In this document: piece after piece, positions 47,949 through 61,891 of the stretch
Layout of the letters: each line of letters starts with the position of its first letter
Numbering within the stretch: the stretch's first letter is position 1
DNA from: Polytrichum commune
Taxonomy: Eukaryota; Streptophyta; Polytrichopsida; Polytrichales; Polytrichaceae
DNA length: 64,000 nt
Direction of reading: 5' to 3'
Assembly: GCA_950295325.1 (NCBI GenBank)
Contig: OX485806.1
Coordinates: forward strand, 31,188,001 to 31,252,000
Translations under genes and position numbers: made by a program
The notes under the pieces: model-generated
What the model saw: the letters and a program-made list of their open reading frames with translations, nothing else
The model's database searches: none
What the model was told of the DNA's origin: nothing

Positions 47949-48775
47949 GTCATTAGACTCATCAGATGGGCCTTAATTCAACTTGTTAGTAATCATGTCA
48001 CATAAATAATACATAATTCACTAGATGCACACACTTAAACTCCGTGATACCACGCTCGTGGCATCCAAAGTGCACGTGATATCAAAGGAGTTGTATAGTG
48101 TTAACACAATGCATGATAAAAGAGAATTAGTGTAGCATGTGACATTATGGGATAGCCCAAAGTTAACATTGCAATTATAATGACAATAATTATAATGATG
48201 ACAATGTGATGTGTGCGAGCGTGTGGTTTGAATTTCTTTGGTGGTTTACTTTAATGTGAAAATCCATGATATGTGGGAGGGAAACGTGAGAATAAGGAGT
48301 GAGATTCAAACTGAGAACATCTGTTTCCTAGGGTTTCGGGATATAGGAAAAGGAGTGACATAAGGAGTGACACCTAAGTCATTAGGCTCATCAGATGGAC
48401 CTTAATTCAACTTGTTAGTAATCATGTCACATAAATAATACATAAATCACTAGATGTACACACTTAAACTTTGTGATACCACGCTCGTGGCATCCAAAGT
48501 GCACGTGACATCAAAGGAGTTGTGTAGTGTTAACACGGTGCATGATAAAAGAGGATTAGTGTAGCATGTGACATTATGGAACAGCCCAAAGTTAACATTG
48601 CAACTATAATGGCAGTATTTACAATGGTGACAATGTGATGTGTGCGAGCGTGTGGTTTGAATTTCTTTGGTGGTGTACTTTAATGTGAAAATCCATGACA
48701 TGTGGGAGGGAAACGTGAGAATAAGGAGTGAGATTCAAACTGAGAATGTAGGAGAAGGTCCCCGGGGTTTGGGGA
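47949..48775. repeat. Tandem repeat, period 429 bp, about 1.9 copies
   Basis: GTCATTAG-CTCATCAGATGG starts at 47949 and 48378. The copies are nearly identical through AACGTGAGAATAAGGAGTGAG. Related to 40430-40770. ORFs inside it are artefacts. Confidence 0.85.
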
Positions 48776-49184
48776 TATAGGAGAAGGAGTGACACACTGA
48801 CACTAAGGAGGTTTAGGGTGTCTTTCGTGACGTGACTATTGAGGGCAAGGCTGAATGATTAAAGTAGCAGGTAGGACGGAAATAAGGTAGCTGGATTCCG
48901 CATTCATGTTGACGATGGAGGGTTAATCAGCTAACAATAGCCGCACACACAACCTACACAACGTTGCGGTGAAGCAGACTAATTTTAGAAATCCCGGACC
49001 ATTCCATTCCAGCTGTAGCTGAGCGTCTGCTCATTCATTAAAGTCGTGTTATATGTACCAAACGCAATTTCTCTGTCGACAGACAGGCCATTGGAGGAAC
49101 CTGGAAGTTGAGGTGAGGATTTAGTCAACTCAAGAGACTCACATGCCTGCTGGATTTTGTTGTGTTTGTAATTTAACTTATGTA

Positions 49185-49219
<35 letters not shown>

Positions 49220-49922
49220 TTACGTAGATGGTGGGTGGTCTGTTTCACCTAGAAGAAGAGGACTTATACGGAAGCTGGAGTGAGCTCAGCGCTAAAGGCA
49301 GCCATAAATCGACCATTCGAGCACTTAACCCAGCTCAGAGCTTTCTTGTATGTTAGACGATTTTTAAGTTTCGGGGTGTTTCCACCCTTTTTCTAACACA
49401 CCCACAAGCTGGATCTCGCTGCAGTACTGGAGAACCTCCCCACTCGTCATTTTAGGGTTAGTGTCATTTTCAACCCATATTTTTATCAAGGTTTGCATAC
49501 TTACTTGCTTCGGGTGCAGAGGAGCGAGGGAGCTTTGAGATTTGAGGAGTGTTGTATGTATGAGGTTTGGGGCTGAATGTGCCGAAGTGGGTTTTCCAGC
49601 AGACAAGCTTGGATGCGTTGGAGTGGTTTTCAAGGTTCGCAAACTTACTTGCTTGGGTTGAAGGGGGGCGGAGATTTGAGCTCTGAGCTCTGAGGAGCGT
49701 TGTATCGAGGGTTGTGGCCGGAGTTTGGATACATCGGAGGGGCATGGTTTGATATGATAAGGTATGGTATGGTATGGCATGAGGATTAAGGGGAGCTCTA
49801 GAATAGGAAGGTGATGCACGGAGTAAATATTTAGAATACTTAATTTGGGTGAGGTTAAGCTGCTGCTGCGAAGTGGTGAGGAGAAAGAGAAGAGTTTAGG
49901 GGATTAATTAGGGGACGGAGAC
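48776..49922. other. Upstream region of the cytochrome b561 gene
   Basis: Contains a (GA)n run at about 49188-49216. An imperfect duplication of about 140 bp (CATACTTACTTGCTTCGGG at ~49495, AAACTTACTTGCTTGGG at ~49641) has caused antisense ORFs with repeated text. The promoter is presumably here, but no TATA box stands out. Confidence 0.45.
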
Positions 49923-52900
49923 ATGGAACAAAAAAGGAGAGGAGGAGATTGTGGTGGTTCTTCTCCTTCGGCTATGGTGGCATCGAAGTTGATGTGTATG
50001 TGTGTCCTATTCCTTTCGTATGTGGACTCAACCGCTGCGACCGCCTCCTGCGCAACCAATGACCTGAGTAGTGTGACACTCTTCAGCACCAGCACTTTGA
50101 AGTGCTCGGATCCTAGTTTCGCAGACTCTAACAACAATGCGTTCATCTTGTGGGTATGATGATTTCTTCTCTCCAATACTCACTTCATTTTATTTGCATT
50201 TTATTTCGTGTTCTAGGCTTGATTTATTAGCTCTAAGTAGTACCCCTCTCCTCTCCCATGCCAAAAGGATTTAGCAAAAGGAGGAAGAACGAGGGAAATA
50301 TCCTAGCTTCATGGCTCAAGTGCAAACTTGTGCAAAGGAGAAGTCCTCGTGCGGGCTCTCTCATAGGTACGCGTGCGCACAAGTCACACCGCCTTCCATT
50401 TCTCAAGCATCTACGCGTTGTAGTGACTAACCTCACTTGGGAGTCACTTGCCCGCAGCGAGAGTAGGGCAACTTATCCACATATTGGTTCAAGTTCATCC
50501 AAGTGTTTGGGTGACTAACCTTGGGAGTCGTTTGCCCTACTCTAGCTACGGGCAACTATTCACATGGCAGTTCCAAGTTCACCTGCAAGTGGCGCTTCCT
50601 CCCCGTGGTTCACATGGATAAGTGAACCGAGAACCGATGAGAGTTCGTTTTTTCCTCCGCTTCTAGTGCCCCTCAATTTTTGTTTAATCCATCTCACATT
50701 TGGGACCCCTTATACTTTCCCAACCATCATCTGTGGCGATGTTAAGTCTGCTTCTTTGGTGGCACTTTTTGTATCCTAAAGACTGTTGCAAGAACCAGAA
50801 AAGGTCATGAGCATTGAGGAAACCCCAAATCTCACTCAACTTGTAGGACTTCAGAAGAAGCTCGGTCCTGCCTGCAGACCTTGCGTCTTTTTGAAGTGCT
50901 AAAGCAGAAGATCTGCTGTTTTATGGACCTTTCAAAAAAACCAGGGCTACTTTAGAAATCAAATTCCCTAGGAAGAGGGGAAAGTTGTCCATTGTAATTG
51001 CCTCAATTCAACACCCCACACGACCTGAATAGCTGGAAACTGATGCTGGAATCACATCACACCTACTCAGGGAATTTTTAAGCACGCTTATTCATCTTAC
51101 ACTGCAAGAGCTATAGTGTGTATTAGAGAACTATCCCATAATAAGTGCTTAGTCTTTTGCATGAATCGAGAGTCGACTGAACGCTAAGGAAATGCTTCAC
51201 ATTCAAGTTAGAACAATGTTTACTAGTCAAAATGAAAATAAGGAATTTCTTGGCCGACATTGGCCACTGACTCTAAGAGCTGATGTGAGTAGTAACTGGG
51301 CAATTGTGGCTGCACGAGGAGAGGTGGTCTAGTCATTTATGGGAGTTACAAACATTCCGCATGCTTATAGAGTTTCCACCTGAGCTCACAAGTGCTTTGT
51401 GATTTTGTGTACTAAATGTCAACCTTTAATCAATATCAAAAAGTTGGCATTTCCTGCTCATGTTTGAGGAATGGGCATGTGCCGGTAGTAGCATGCATAA
51501 GCATCATCACATTGAGGACTCCAATTTAGAGTCCATTGTCCTATTTTCACTGGATCCTAGATGACCTGACGTGTCAAAACTAATCAGTAGTCAACAGGTA
51601 TATGTCTGACTGATACTACTTAGTCTGAATTTTCAGAAATGACAATTGAAAGTTGAGAATCATAAGCATCTAGAAATCTGTATGTGAATACATTCAAATA
51701 GAGCACAGTCAAGCTTGTTTCCCTTAGTCAGTAAATGTCTATATTCATCATGAAAGCAAAATTATCTTACTAAACTTCTTGATGGATGTTGTCATATTGT
51801 GGACATCCAGAATGTTATCGATGACCTGTAACATCTGCTGGTATTGTGTGTGGTGACTGGCAGTCTTTGAAGGATAATGTGACACAATACGTGGATATTG
51901 TGGTGGCTGCACCTGTAAGCGTGTCACACTGGGCAGCAATTGGTTTCTCAGACCAAGGTTATATGGTTGGTTCCACTGCCATGATAGCCACCTTGCAGAC
52001 AAATGGTACCAAGGTTACCCAATACAAACTTGAGAGTCAGGCTAGCCCCGGGGCTTGTGTTGCCGACAATTCGACTTTAAGCATCTTATTGGGTCCTGAA
52101 GTTACATATGATTCAGCATCAAGCACGGCCTACATGGCTTTTCGAGCCGACTTCACAAATTCGAGTGCAAAAGCCAACTGGCTGCTCTGGGCATATGGTC
52201 CAGCAAGTGCTGATGGTGCCACCATTTATGAACATACTTCAAGAGCCAGCACACAATCTGCATTTGTGACAGGTATGGTTGGGTCCCCAAACCTCCAAGT
52301 TCTTTTTGGTAGTCACATCAGTGTGTTTGGAATGTCAATAAGTCAACCATCATGCAAATCTGATTTTGTTATAAAGGCAGGCAGAGTTTCGGGTAATCTC
52401 CTGTGTGTTTAAGTTGTCATGGTCAGGAAAAGGGTGGCTTCAAAACCCAAGGCCTTAACCCTTGCCCTGGGGGAGATAGATGCAGGCCAGCTTGTTTGCA
52501 GCTATTCGAGTTGTCCACCTTTGAAAAGAGGCAGTAGTCTTTGAGGGCCCTCTAATTCTTGTGATGCTTGTTTTGGAATCACATGTAGAGTTAGACCCAA
52601 CTTGAACATGAAGCAGCACCATAATTTACGCTGGTGGCAACATTGGAGTCATCTCTTTGTCTTTCATGGTCAGGGATAGGTGTCATTTTGAAGGTGGTAT
52701 TACTTGGGGTTGCAGGTGTTACTGGAGCATCTGCATCAGAGATCATCAGCAAGCAATCAAAAGCACATGGTGCTGTCAATATTTTTGGGTGGGGAGTGCT
52801 GCTCCCAATTGGAGCTATGATTGCTCGCTATGCACGCGGCTATGACCCAGCCTGGTTCTACATTCATGCAGTATTTCAAAGTCTGGGGTTTATTTTTATT

Positions 52901-53903
52901 ATTGCTGGAGTAGGCACTGGTATAGTTCTTTCACACAAGGTCACCCCAGAAGGATTTGGAGCACATCGAGGAATTGCTTTATTCCTTTTTGCCCTCGCTT
53001 TTCTGCAGGTATGGGTTTATTCAGATTGCATGCATTTCATTTCTGAGTTCGCAGAATATTTTGTAAGGAGATTTTAGGGCTTAAAAGGACTTGGATTCTG
53101 TAGCTGGTGATATATCAGAGTTATCAGAGTTATCTTAACTCAATGGGACATTTTGTCGGGGTTCAGTCCCCTATGATTTTCCATCGGTTGTTTTGCATGC
53201 ATTATCATTAACTTCTTTCCACTTGTGGTGTATGCTAGGAGGTAGTGTTTAAATTCGATTGAAGAGCGATATATTTTGGTTTATTGAGGACCAAACTCAT
53301 TCTAGCACTTGGCATGCACCAATGAGTTTTATCCTCAATGACCGATCTAGAGTGTTTTTAGTTCAAACCTCCACACTACCTCCAAGCATGCACCAAAACA
53401 ATCAAAATGCATGTTGACTCTGAGGATAACTCCATGTTGAAGGTTCTAAAATCATGTCAAGGTTGATGTGAAGGATATGGGTCACTACTACCAGGTTATG
53501 TTATGTGACACTCTGCTTTGCATAGATACTACTATGTATATGGATTGTGGCATGTCATTTCTAGGCCCCGATTATGACTAAACACATCATTGATTGCATC
53601 TTTTCGCAGGTTTTGGCAATAGTGTTGCGTCCCAAAAAGGATGCTAAGGTGCGCAAGTATTGGAACTGGTACCACACGGGGTTAGGCCGCTTTGCAATGT
53701 TTCTAGCGGTCATCAACATCTACATTGGTATCCACATTGCCGGTGGAGAAAATTCGATGAGAGTGGGCTATTCTGTAATACTTGCAATTGAGATTGTTGC
53801 CATGGTCGTTTTGGAACTGCTTCTCTGGCTCCGGTGGAATCGACAACCATATGCAAGGTCAAACCAAACTAATGAAGGGTTCCAGTTTGGTGGAACTATA
53901 TAG
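49923..53903 (+). CDS. DOMON-cytochrome b561 transmembrane oxidoreductase, four exons
   Basis: Exons 49923-50153, 51864-52272, 52674-53008 and 53610-53903 join in frame (phases 0, 1, 0) to a 422-aa protein, the usual size of plant CYB561-DOMON proteins. All introns are GT-AG. A signal peptide (MVASKLMCMCVLFLS...) starts at the in-frame ATG at 49974, so that may be the real start. Next comes a DOMON domain (exons 1-2: HWAAIGFSDQGYMVGSTAMI), then the b561 core in exons 3-4. The four haem-ligand His are present in KAHG, YIHAVFQ, GAHRG and WYHTGLGR. The family moves electrons across membranes, usually the plasma membrane, with ascorbate as donor. The C-terminus FQFGGTI follows a last hydrophobic helix. 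The exon model is from splice consensus and frame. Confidence 0.88.
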
Positions 53904-54790
53904 ATCGGCCGCATACGCTAGGCTTTAAGGCAATTCTACTGATTGGTGGCGAGACCAAATTGGTATCGTAAGTGCTTTTTGTAGATGACTCACAGTGTGG
54001 GCTCCGGTCGTTTACTGTGGATTTATTGCTTCCAAATCCGCCAACTTCATATTTACACTTTTGGGTTCCAATTGGTACCACCAGTACAAGGATGGGCTTA
54101 TGGATTGGAAATGGTTCCTGTATATTTTGAATATTATAAGATGCATTGGAAGGGATCAGACAAATGAAGTAAAACGACCTTATTAGGACCACGACTGACA
54201 CCCTTAAAATTCCATCCTCTGCACCATGTATCTGGAATTGTTCACTATATTTTGTTAATGTGGTGGTGTTACAAATTCACAATCCCTGTGCAGGCTCAGA
54301 ATCCCTGCATTAGCCAACACTTCAGCCCACCCAATTTCAAAAAGCCGTTCGTGTCAAGTTTAATGATCAAGGGTTAAGATGAGAGAATCAATTTAACAAA
54401 CTACAATAGCGCCATGTGTACGCTCTACGCTAGCCAGAGAGACATTCTGCTGGGTCAAATTGAACAACCCTGTTCGAGTCAGTGAGTCCACGATCACGAT
54501 CAAATACAAAGATTATATTCATGATAACCTTTGGAATAGAGCTTCAATCTAACAATTGACCAACACATCACTGCAGCAGGCAAGCTATGGCATTTGTAAA
54601 AGGATCATGACAAATCACAAACCTCCACGCGACTCCTCTGCACCAGCTTCTCCAAATCCTAAATAACAATACATGCACAGCACCAATACCGATCAAGAAC
54701 CAGACTACCGACAGCTGCAGATGGTACAAAATGCCTTAATACATCGCCGCCAGTCCTCCATTACGGAAGAACCTAACCACCTTACAAAAC
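53904..54790. other. 3' flank of cytochrome b561 and of the convergent H3 copy 3
   Basis: No coding sequence supported. 54790-54880 is homologous to the 3' flank of H3 copies 1 and 2. Confidence 0.5.
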
Positions 54791-54879
54791 TTTCATTAAC
54801 TGCAAAATGACAGGCAGACGACAAGCAACAGCAATAGAGGACCAAATCACATCAGAGGGCTAAATTCACGCAAAATGGT

Positions 54880-54895
54880 GGTGTTATAAAACACC
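54880..54895 (-). promoter_or_regulatory. Histone mRNA 3' stem-loop of H3 copy 3
   Basis: On the minus strand GGTGTT-TTAT-AACACC, with CCCCAAT before and ACCATTTT after, 34 nt past the stop. Confidence 0.75.
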
Positions 54896-54929
54896 ATTGG
54901 GGCAATTAGTAACCAAAGGCAGCAGGAAC

Positions 54930-55631
<702 letters not shown>

Positions 55632-55689
55632 TCATCCTCGAAAACCCTAGAAACTGCAATACCACATTGGGATGAACCAATAAGCGGGG

Positions 55690-56130
55690 AGAACCGACCG
55701 CTACCTTAGTTACAGATGAACCGGTTGTGTTTTGAGAAATAACTGGTTCAAATAACCGGCTTCCGGGAATTAACCGGTCCATTTAGAGGAATTCACAAAA
55801 TATTCCGCCAATTTTATAAAGAAAAAACTGAAAGATGTCAACATGTAACTATGCTAAATCTGATATATTAGTGTCACTTATTGATTGGATTTACGAAGTG
55901 TTATATCTTTTATCCTATTGATGTATTATTTTACCACGTAAAGTTGTTTGTGTTCCTGTAATGTCCAAACAATTAATTTAACATTTGTTGGTAAAATACG
56001 AGCTACACATTAAAAAGATATAGCATTGTGTAATTCCATATAGTAAGTGACACTAAATATCGTATTTAGTGTAGTTGGTCTTTGAAAACACTAGAATCTC
56101 GATTGATTATGCCCAAAAACCTCCGTGATC
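55690..56130. repeat. ACCGGTT foldback arm with nested family A MITE
   Basis: GAACCGACCGCTACC...GATGAACCGGTTGTG and CATGTAACT match the right arm of 35046-35565. A family A MITE (55853-56078, GCTAAATCTGATATATTAGTG ... CACTAAATATCGTATTTAGTG) is inserted. The arm resumes with AAAACACTAGAATCTCG and ends GCCCAAAAACCTCC. Confidence 0.65.
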
Positions 56131-56805
56131 ATTGGGATGAACCCAAATCCACTCAACCCAACATATGTAGGAGTTTGACAATCCAAGAAAACTTACATGA
56201 ACATGTGAGCAAATCCAACTAAGGCACATGAGAGTTGATCTTGCTATTTTTGAAATGAAAGTGACTATCTTATGATCTCTAGAAGTGATGCTCATGTATT
56301 ATTTTATTTTATTTTAAATGGTTCTCTTTCATACATGTACATTTCATACTTGAATATGTACCTACTGTCATGTAGAAATCATCGAAGATCACAAACCACT
56401 TTAGGACTACACACCTTACATTGGACATGTCACCCTGCTACAAACTATAGCAGGATGACACATGTACAATTTTTAATACATATAGGTTCTACCTAATTAT
56501 GTTGGTTATTGAGCCTATCGTGGTTTTGAAAATTTTGAGGACGTGGTCCAATCTCTTTTAAACACCTATTTTCCCCCTTTTCATGTGTCATAACATTATT
56601 CAACATTATGCATTCGTTCATGTGGGCCCTAAGAATATAACCATAGGATCCCTAACCTAGTGCAAGATTCAAACTTGACGAGGGTCACGTAGCCCTTTGT
56701 CTAGTACACCCATGGAGCCATGCTAGACAAAGGGCTTGTTGATTTGTTAATGCATCAGCATTCCTCGTGTAGGCATGAAGAGTAATCTCAAAAGGGTTGG
56801 AAGAA
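56131..56805. other. Intergenic, nothing assigned
   Basis: Short ORFs only. A small hairpin AGACAAAGGGCT / AGCCCTTTGTCT lies near 56690-56730. Confidence 0.4.
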
Positions 56806-57200
56806 CTACACTAAAAATTGTATTTAGTGTCATATGATATTAGATGTCATTGTTGTAAATTTTTAGTGGCTTTGTTCATGAATAAGTTTACAAATATTGT
56901 CATTTAAACTTATGTTCAATTTGTCCAAATGCCAATTATCGAAACAAAGTTTGGTATAATTTGCATCCTAACAAATCTATAGTGAAATATTGACATGGAT
57001 GATTGAAATTTGGATGAAACATCACTCAATGAGTGACAATATTTGCAACACTGCAAATGTATAATCTCCCCCCAAAAATTACAAGGAATGACAAAGAGTG
57101 TTGGGTTAACATTTAGTGTTGGTGACGCTACACCGGGGTTTACAATTGTTATTGAGCAAGACAATTCCAATTGGTGACACTAAATACAATATTTAGTGTA
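56806..57200. repeat. Foldback MITE, family C
   Basis: Begins CTACACTAAAAATTGTATTTAG and ends GACACTAAATACAATATTTAGTG. Same internal text as 41480-41856 (TTGGGTTAACATTTAGTGT). Confidence 0.65.
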
Positions 57201-59265
57201 CTCATCCACAATTCGAATGAGATACATCCAAGGATGGTCGGCATTTGGAAGGGTAAAATCCGGTGTTAGGAGGAGAATAAGGTGCTAATGGTGAGATGTC
57301 GTCAATAATCTTCGCCCATATGCAATGGGTTAAGGTATGTGGGTGTTATTTGGTTCATTTTCCATGTTTTCCAACTACTACCAATCAAATTTTCACAACA
57401 AAACTTGTGTTGCATTAGCAATTATACAATGAAACATCTGCAAAAACCATATTGAAAATCGAACCATCGGATAATTCTAAGAAGAGAGTTGGAGTTGACT
57501 TCTAACAAGAGTCAGAACTAAAATCTTAGAGTTTAACATGGTCAATGGCGAACAAGTTTTGCCAATGTGTTTTGAGCCCTTGACCCTGGGATAAATCCTC
57601 AAAATCCTCTCTCTCTCTCTCTCTACCATAGCTCTCTAACAACAACCTGGGCATAAAATATTTAATTTTAAATGTACCTAGATTCTTGGGAAATTAATTT
57701 TGTTGAGTGTCCAAAAAAATTAGAAATAACATTCAAAGGGTGCTTAAAATCACAATAATGCAAGTGGCATTCACTGCAATCCAACAAAGTAGCATCAAAT
57801 AACTTCAACAATGTCTTCATGCAACATCAATCTCACTCATGGTAAAAACGATACAAGCATGCTTTTTGCATGAATTGGTTATGGGAAAGTGTCAAGGTTA
57901 ATTGTAGCTGCCATAGGTGAAATTACGAAAACCATCCATGAATTATAGAAATGACTTGGATGAATATCTAACTTATTTTAAATTATTTTTGTAATATGCC
58001 CAATTTTAGAATATTGTTTTAAGGGTTGCCTAACTTACTTTCGCACTTTAAGTAATTATTGGGCATAAAGGTACCCAAGCTACTAGACAGCTACGGTATC
58101 TCTCCAGTCGATGACAAGGGTCAAGTCAAATAGACCCTTCCACCCATTCTTTTTCGAACATAATGGGTACACATATGTTGTTGCATTAGTCCCAGGGATA
58201 CAACCATCCAAAAATTGGACAGCTCAACTCCCTTGTCCCCAACAATAACTACCTACCATGTGGTCCCGTGTGAGGAACAGCCTCCGTCCACATTGCACTT
58301 GTTGGTACTTACTTGCCTACCTTGTGGACTTGCCTCAAATATGTGCGAGGAGATATAAATGTACAAAGAATGGGTAAATGGGTTGCTCCACATGGAGATG
58401 CATTGTATGGAAACATGTGATGTCACTTCCCCCCCCCCCCCCCTCGCTCAATGAGTGGATGGGTTGGACAGGTTGGACAGGTCCATGTGGCTTGACCCGG
58501 ATTCTTGTCCAACTGGCATGGTGCTTGAGAAGGGAGTGGGACGTCATCATTCACAAGTAATTCAATCTCGTTGATTTTGTTTAGGCAAGCTCATGTTCAA
58601 AGGGCAAAACATGGGATTTGAAATCATCCTCGTCCTAGAGCTTGATTGGGGTTGAGTTGAAACCCTGCCATTGCTCGGGGGAGAAAGATGGATGGAGGAG
58701 TCATATGTTAATGGATTCAATGTGGGCGTAAGAAGCCAAAAATGTATGTATGTATGTAGGTCTAGACTTGAATGAAAGCTCCAATTTTTTCATTATCTCT
58801 AGCATCGTTTGATGTGTTGCATGGAGTTGCAATTCATGATGGAGTAATTTCTCTTTAATTAAGGCATATAGAGGATGAAAACAATGGACAAGTAGAGATA
58901 GAAGTTCTAAACTATGATAAATGTTATTAAAAAATATTCCTAAAGCACGGGGGAAAAAGTCATAGGATCCAAAAGCAAGGTCCATCTTTCACCCTTACTT
59001 TACACAAAGAGAAAATCATTCTCAAACAAAAGCACCTCTCATCCATCCAACATAAAAACCCTTCCCCATGCTTTACCCTATAGGCTTGTGGCCGACGCAT
59101 CTCAAGTGACTTGGTCTATGTTACACTTGTTACGAAAAAGAAAAAAAAATTATGTGAATTCAAAAGGTCTTGTGCTAGCACTGCCACTTAATATTATCCT
59201 TGATTTAGGTAAATTGGCTACTACGTGTGTTGTGGGGGGGGTCGGGTATTGGAATTCAAAAGAGA
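57201..59265. other. Intergenic, nothing assigned
   Basis: Contains (CT)n at about 57609-57624 and (C)13-15 at about 58429-58443. No domain-bearing ORF. Confidence 0.45.
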
Positions 59266-59289
59266 CGCTAGAAGGAGGGGTCGAACCTC

Positions 59290-59322
<33 letters not shown>

Positions 59323-59339
59323 AACTGAGCTATTCCAGC
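59266..59339 (-). tRNA. tRNA-Asn (anticodon GTT)
   Basis: The minus strand folds into a full cloverleaf of 74 nt: acceptor GCTGGAA/TTCTAGC with discriminator G, D-arm AGCTCAGTTGGTTAGAGC, anticodon loop CTGTTAA (GTT), and T-arm GGAGG-TTCGACC-CCTCC. The A and B boxes are intact and no intron is present. The sequence is nuclear plant type, without an encoded CCA. It decodes AAC and AAU. Confidence 0.97.
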
Positions 59340-60160
59340 TTGCCTGACATTGGGAAGCTATTATAGACCTATATAGATGTTCTGGCCAAGACCCAGACCC
59401 GGGTCTATTGCTTCGATGTCAATTGTATGTTACTGTGTTCAGGTGAGAAGGGGACGACACAAACATGCAACTCTTCTCAAGCGATGATGGCGAAATAAAA
59501 GCCTGGATCGATGTCTTGTATCCAAATTCGATGAGAAATTGCTGGCCACCCATAGTGACAAACTTGAGCAAATGCTCCAGGAAGTAATATCATCAGGTGG
59601 AATGTGCATTGAGCATAACTACTTCAACATGCGCAGAGTTTGTGCTGCTTAACGTTATCCTTTGATTCACGAAGGATCTACTCCTTGATTCTCATGCTGG
59701 CCATTAGACCCTATCAATTGTATGTATCTGAAAATGCACATTGAGACGGGAAGTTGAATGCAATTCACGCAGGAACACTTTTTCCGACACTTGGGGTTGA
59801 GGAAATCTGTCGTCCAGAATTCAAGAATTATTGATCCTCGGAGAGGAAGCTCAACTTCCTTATCTTCGTAATTGGTTTGGATAATTATTCAGGCATATTC
59901 TACCTTCACAGGAACATATTTTCAGGAACTAGTAGTTCAATCCTCTTTGTGATAAGACTTGCCAACAGGAAGCAAATCTTTGAAGTTATCGACCAGTAGG
60001 ATTTCATGCATTTCTTCTTCTTCAGATAACCCCACAACCTTGGACATGCTGAAATCTTGGGACATGCTCTGTATTCTTCTGTCGATGGTAGTTAGCATTC
60101 CATTTGACCTCACTGGCTGTGTTGTTTGGCCAAATGTTGCTTCCGTTCCCGACTTAGGAA
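59340..60160. other. Intergenic, unassigned
   Basis: A 111-codon minus-strand ORF (60272-59937) has an acidic SEEEEMHEILL segment, but no domain I recognise and no partner exon. Its N-terminal half overlaps the inverted repeat at 60164-60250, so it is probably not a gene. Confidence 0.35.
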
Positions 60161-60163
60161 GAC

Positions 60164-60250
60164 TCTCAAATGTGCGAGATATGTCGAGTTTGGACCTTGG
60201 ACACAAGACATCGATCCAGGCTGTACTCGACATATCTCGCACATTTGAGA
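60164..60250. repeat. Perfect 26-bp inverted repeat with 35-nt loop
   Basis: 60164-60189 (TCTCAAATGTGCGAGATATG and on) and 60225-60250 are exact reverse complements. The loop spans 60190-60224. It could form a strong RNA hairpin or DNA cruciform. It is not part of any repeat family seen elsewhere in the window. Confidence 0.9.
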
Positions 60251-60761
60251 AAGCACGATCCTCCACAAACATTCACAAGTTGAAGGTATCTTTAAGGTTG
60301 ATTCTAAATCGACTCAAATAGCCCTCAACATCACAGAAATTGAACTCACCACCACGTAGAGATCTCGTGGACATATGACACGATTCTATGCACATGTACA
60401 CTTCAACGAAGTTTCATTCCATGTGAGCAACAGAGTAGGTAATCAAGATGCATTCCAAATGATTTCAAGAACACAATCTAGAATGAAGCTGATCCTCGAC
60501 AACCACAATCCTAAGACACCATCATCTGTACCAGGACACACTTCACACCACTTGCACGTTGTTAACTGGTACGCCGCAGCAAGTAAATCTGATCGCAACA
60601 AACCCTCAACGATGGAGTCATGCTCTCTTCATCCCCACACAAATCCGTACAACACCGATCCAGTCGATGTGACAACGACCAGAAATAATTACAACTCGGC
60701 TCAAAAACGAAAAAGTCTATCGCAATAAAGAAGAGAGTAGTAACATTTCCAGCAAAATGGT

Positions 60762-60777
60762 GGTGTTATAAAACACC
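60762..60777 (-). promoter_or_regulatory. Histone mRNA 3' stem-loop of H3 copy 4
   Basis: On the minus strand GGTGTT-TTAT-AACACC, 34 nt past the stop, with the same flanks. Homology with the other H3 genes stops just beyond it (after ACCATTTTG), so the hairpin is the last conserved piece of the unit. Confidence 0.78.
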
Positions 60778-60811
60778 ATTGGGGCAATTAGTAACCAAAG
60801 GCAGCAGGGAC

Positions 60812-61294
<483 letters not shown>

Positions 61295-61396
61295 TTAGAT
61301 TTGATGCAATCATCTGGGGGTGAGAGATGAAGGGAATGGCGTAGTAATATGGTGTTTCTTTCCAGCGGGAGGGAAGGAGGGAGAGAGACGAAATGC

Positions 61397-61403
61397 GCGG
61401 GAA
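61397..61403 (-). promoter_or_regulatory. E2F-like site of H3 copy 4
   Basis: TTCCCGC on the minus strand, within TTCTTCCCGCGCATTTCG, about 175 nt before the ATG and only about 25 bp from the edge of the adjacent MITE. Confidence 0.5.
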
Positions 61404-61428
61404 GAAGCAGGAGTTTGAAGTGTGATTA

Positions 61429-61891
61429 GGGCCACGTCACACACGAGCCAAGAGCCGTGACCATGAAATTCTGACAGCCCAAAAGAAAGTGTCCAAAGGC
61501 CGTCCCAACACACCTCCAAAATCATGTACTGTGGTCACGGACCCTCAACCAAATGCTATTTTAATGAATTTCTATTCATGCCGGTCCTCGCGCATGATAA
61601 AATAGAATAAATCGACGGTTGTGAGCGTTCGGAGTGTCATGGTCTCCCGGTTTTGTGTTAGGCTACCTTCAAGAGGTGGTTTTTGAAAATATTCCAAGTG
61701 ACCATGAAACATGATCTATTTGATGCCATGTAGGAATCCATGTAGACTTTCCATCCATCTTGCATTCACATACTACGTTGGTCCCTCAAGGATAGTGTGA
61801 AGCGAACTTGGACCGGCTCCGCCTTTTCCACCAACAAGAGTGCTTGAAGTGTAATGGTCACAGGCTCTCAGTCTCGTGTGTGAAGTGGCCC
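61429..61891. mobile_element. Tourist-like MITE, second subfamily, upstream of H3 copy 4
   Basis: Ends GGGCCACGTCACACACGAGC / CTCGTGTGTGAAGTGGCCC. Flanks are TTA and TGA, so the target duplication is imperfect or mutated. Its orientation relative to the H3 gene is opposite to that of the copy at 25666-26236. Confidence 0.82.

Noticed and set aside
47949-48775. CRISPR-like array
   Set aside because: Only two long copies with no spacer structure, and the genome is a plant nuclear one.
49364-49819. 151-codon minus-strand ORF upstream of cytochrome b561
   Set aside because: Low-complexity text produced by an imperfect local duplication, with no domain.
50564-50779. Extra exon within intron 1 of cytochrome b561
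   Set aside because: It has no similarity to DOMON sequence, and exons 1 and 2 already join in frame without it.
59088-59366. 92-codon ORF across the tRNA
   Set aside because: It is the antisense reading of tRNA-Asn, a well-known source of spurious proteins.
59937-60272. 111-codon minus-strand ORF as a gene
   Set aside because: Part of it is the perfect inverted repeat read through, and no start context, partner exon or domain supports it.
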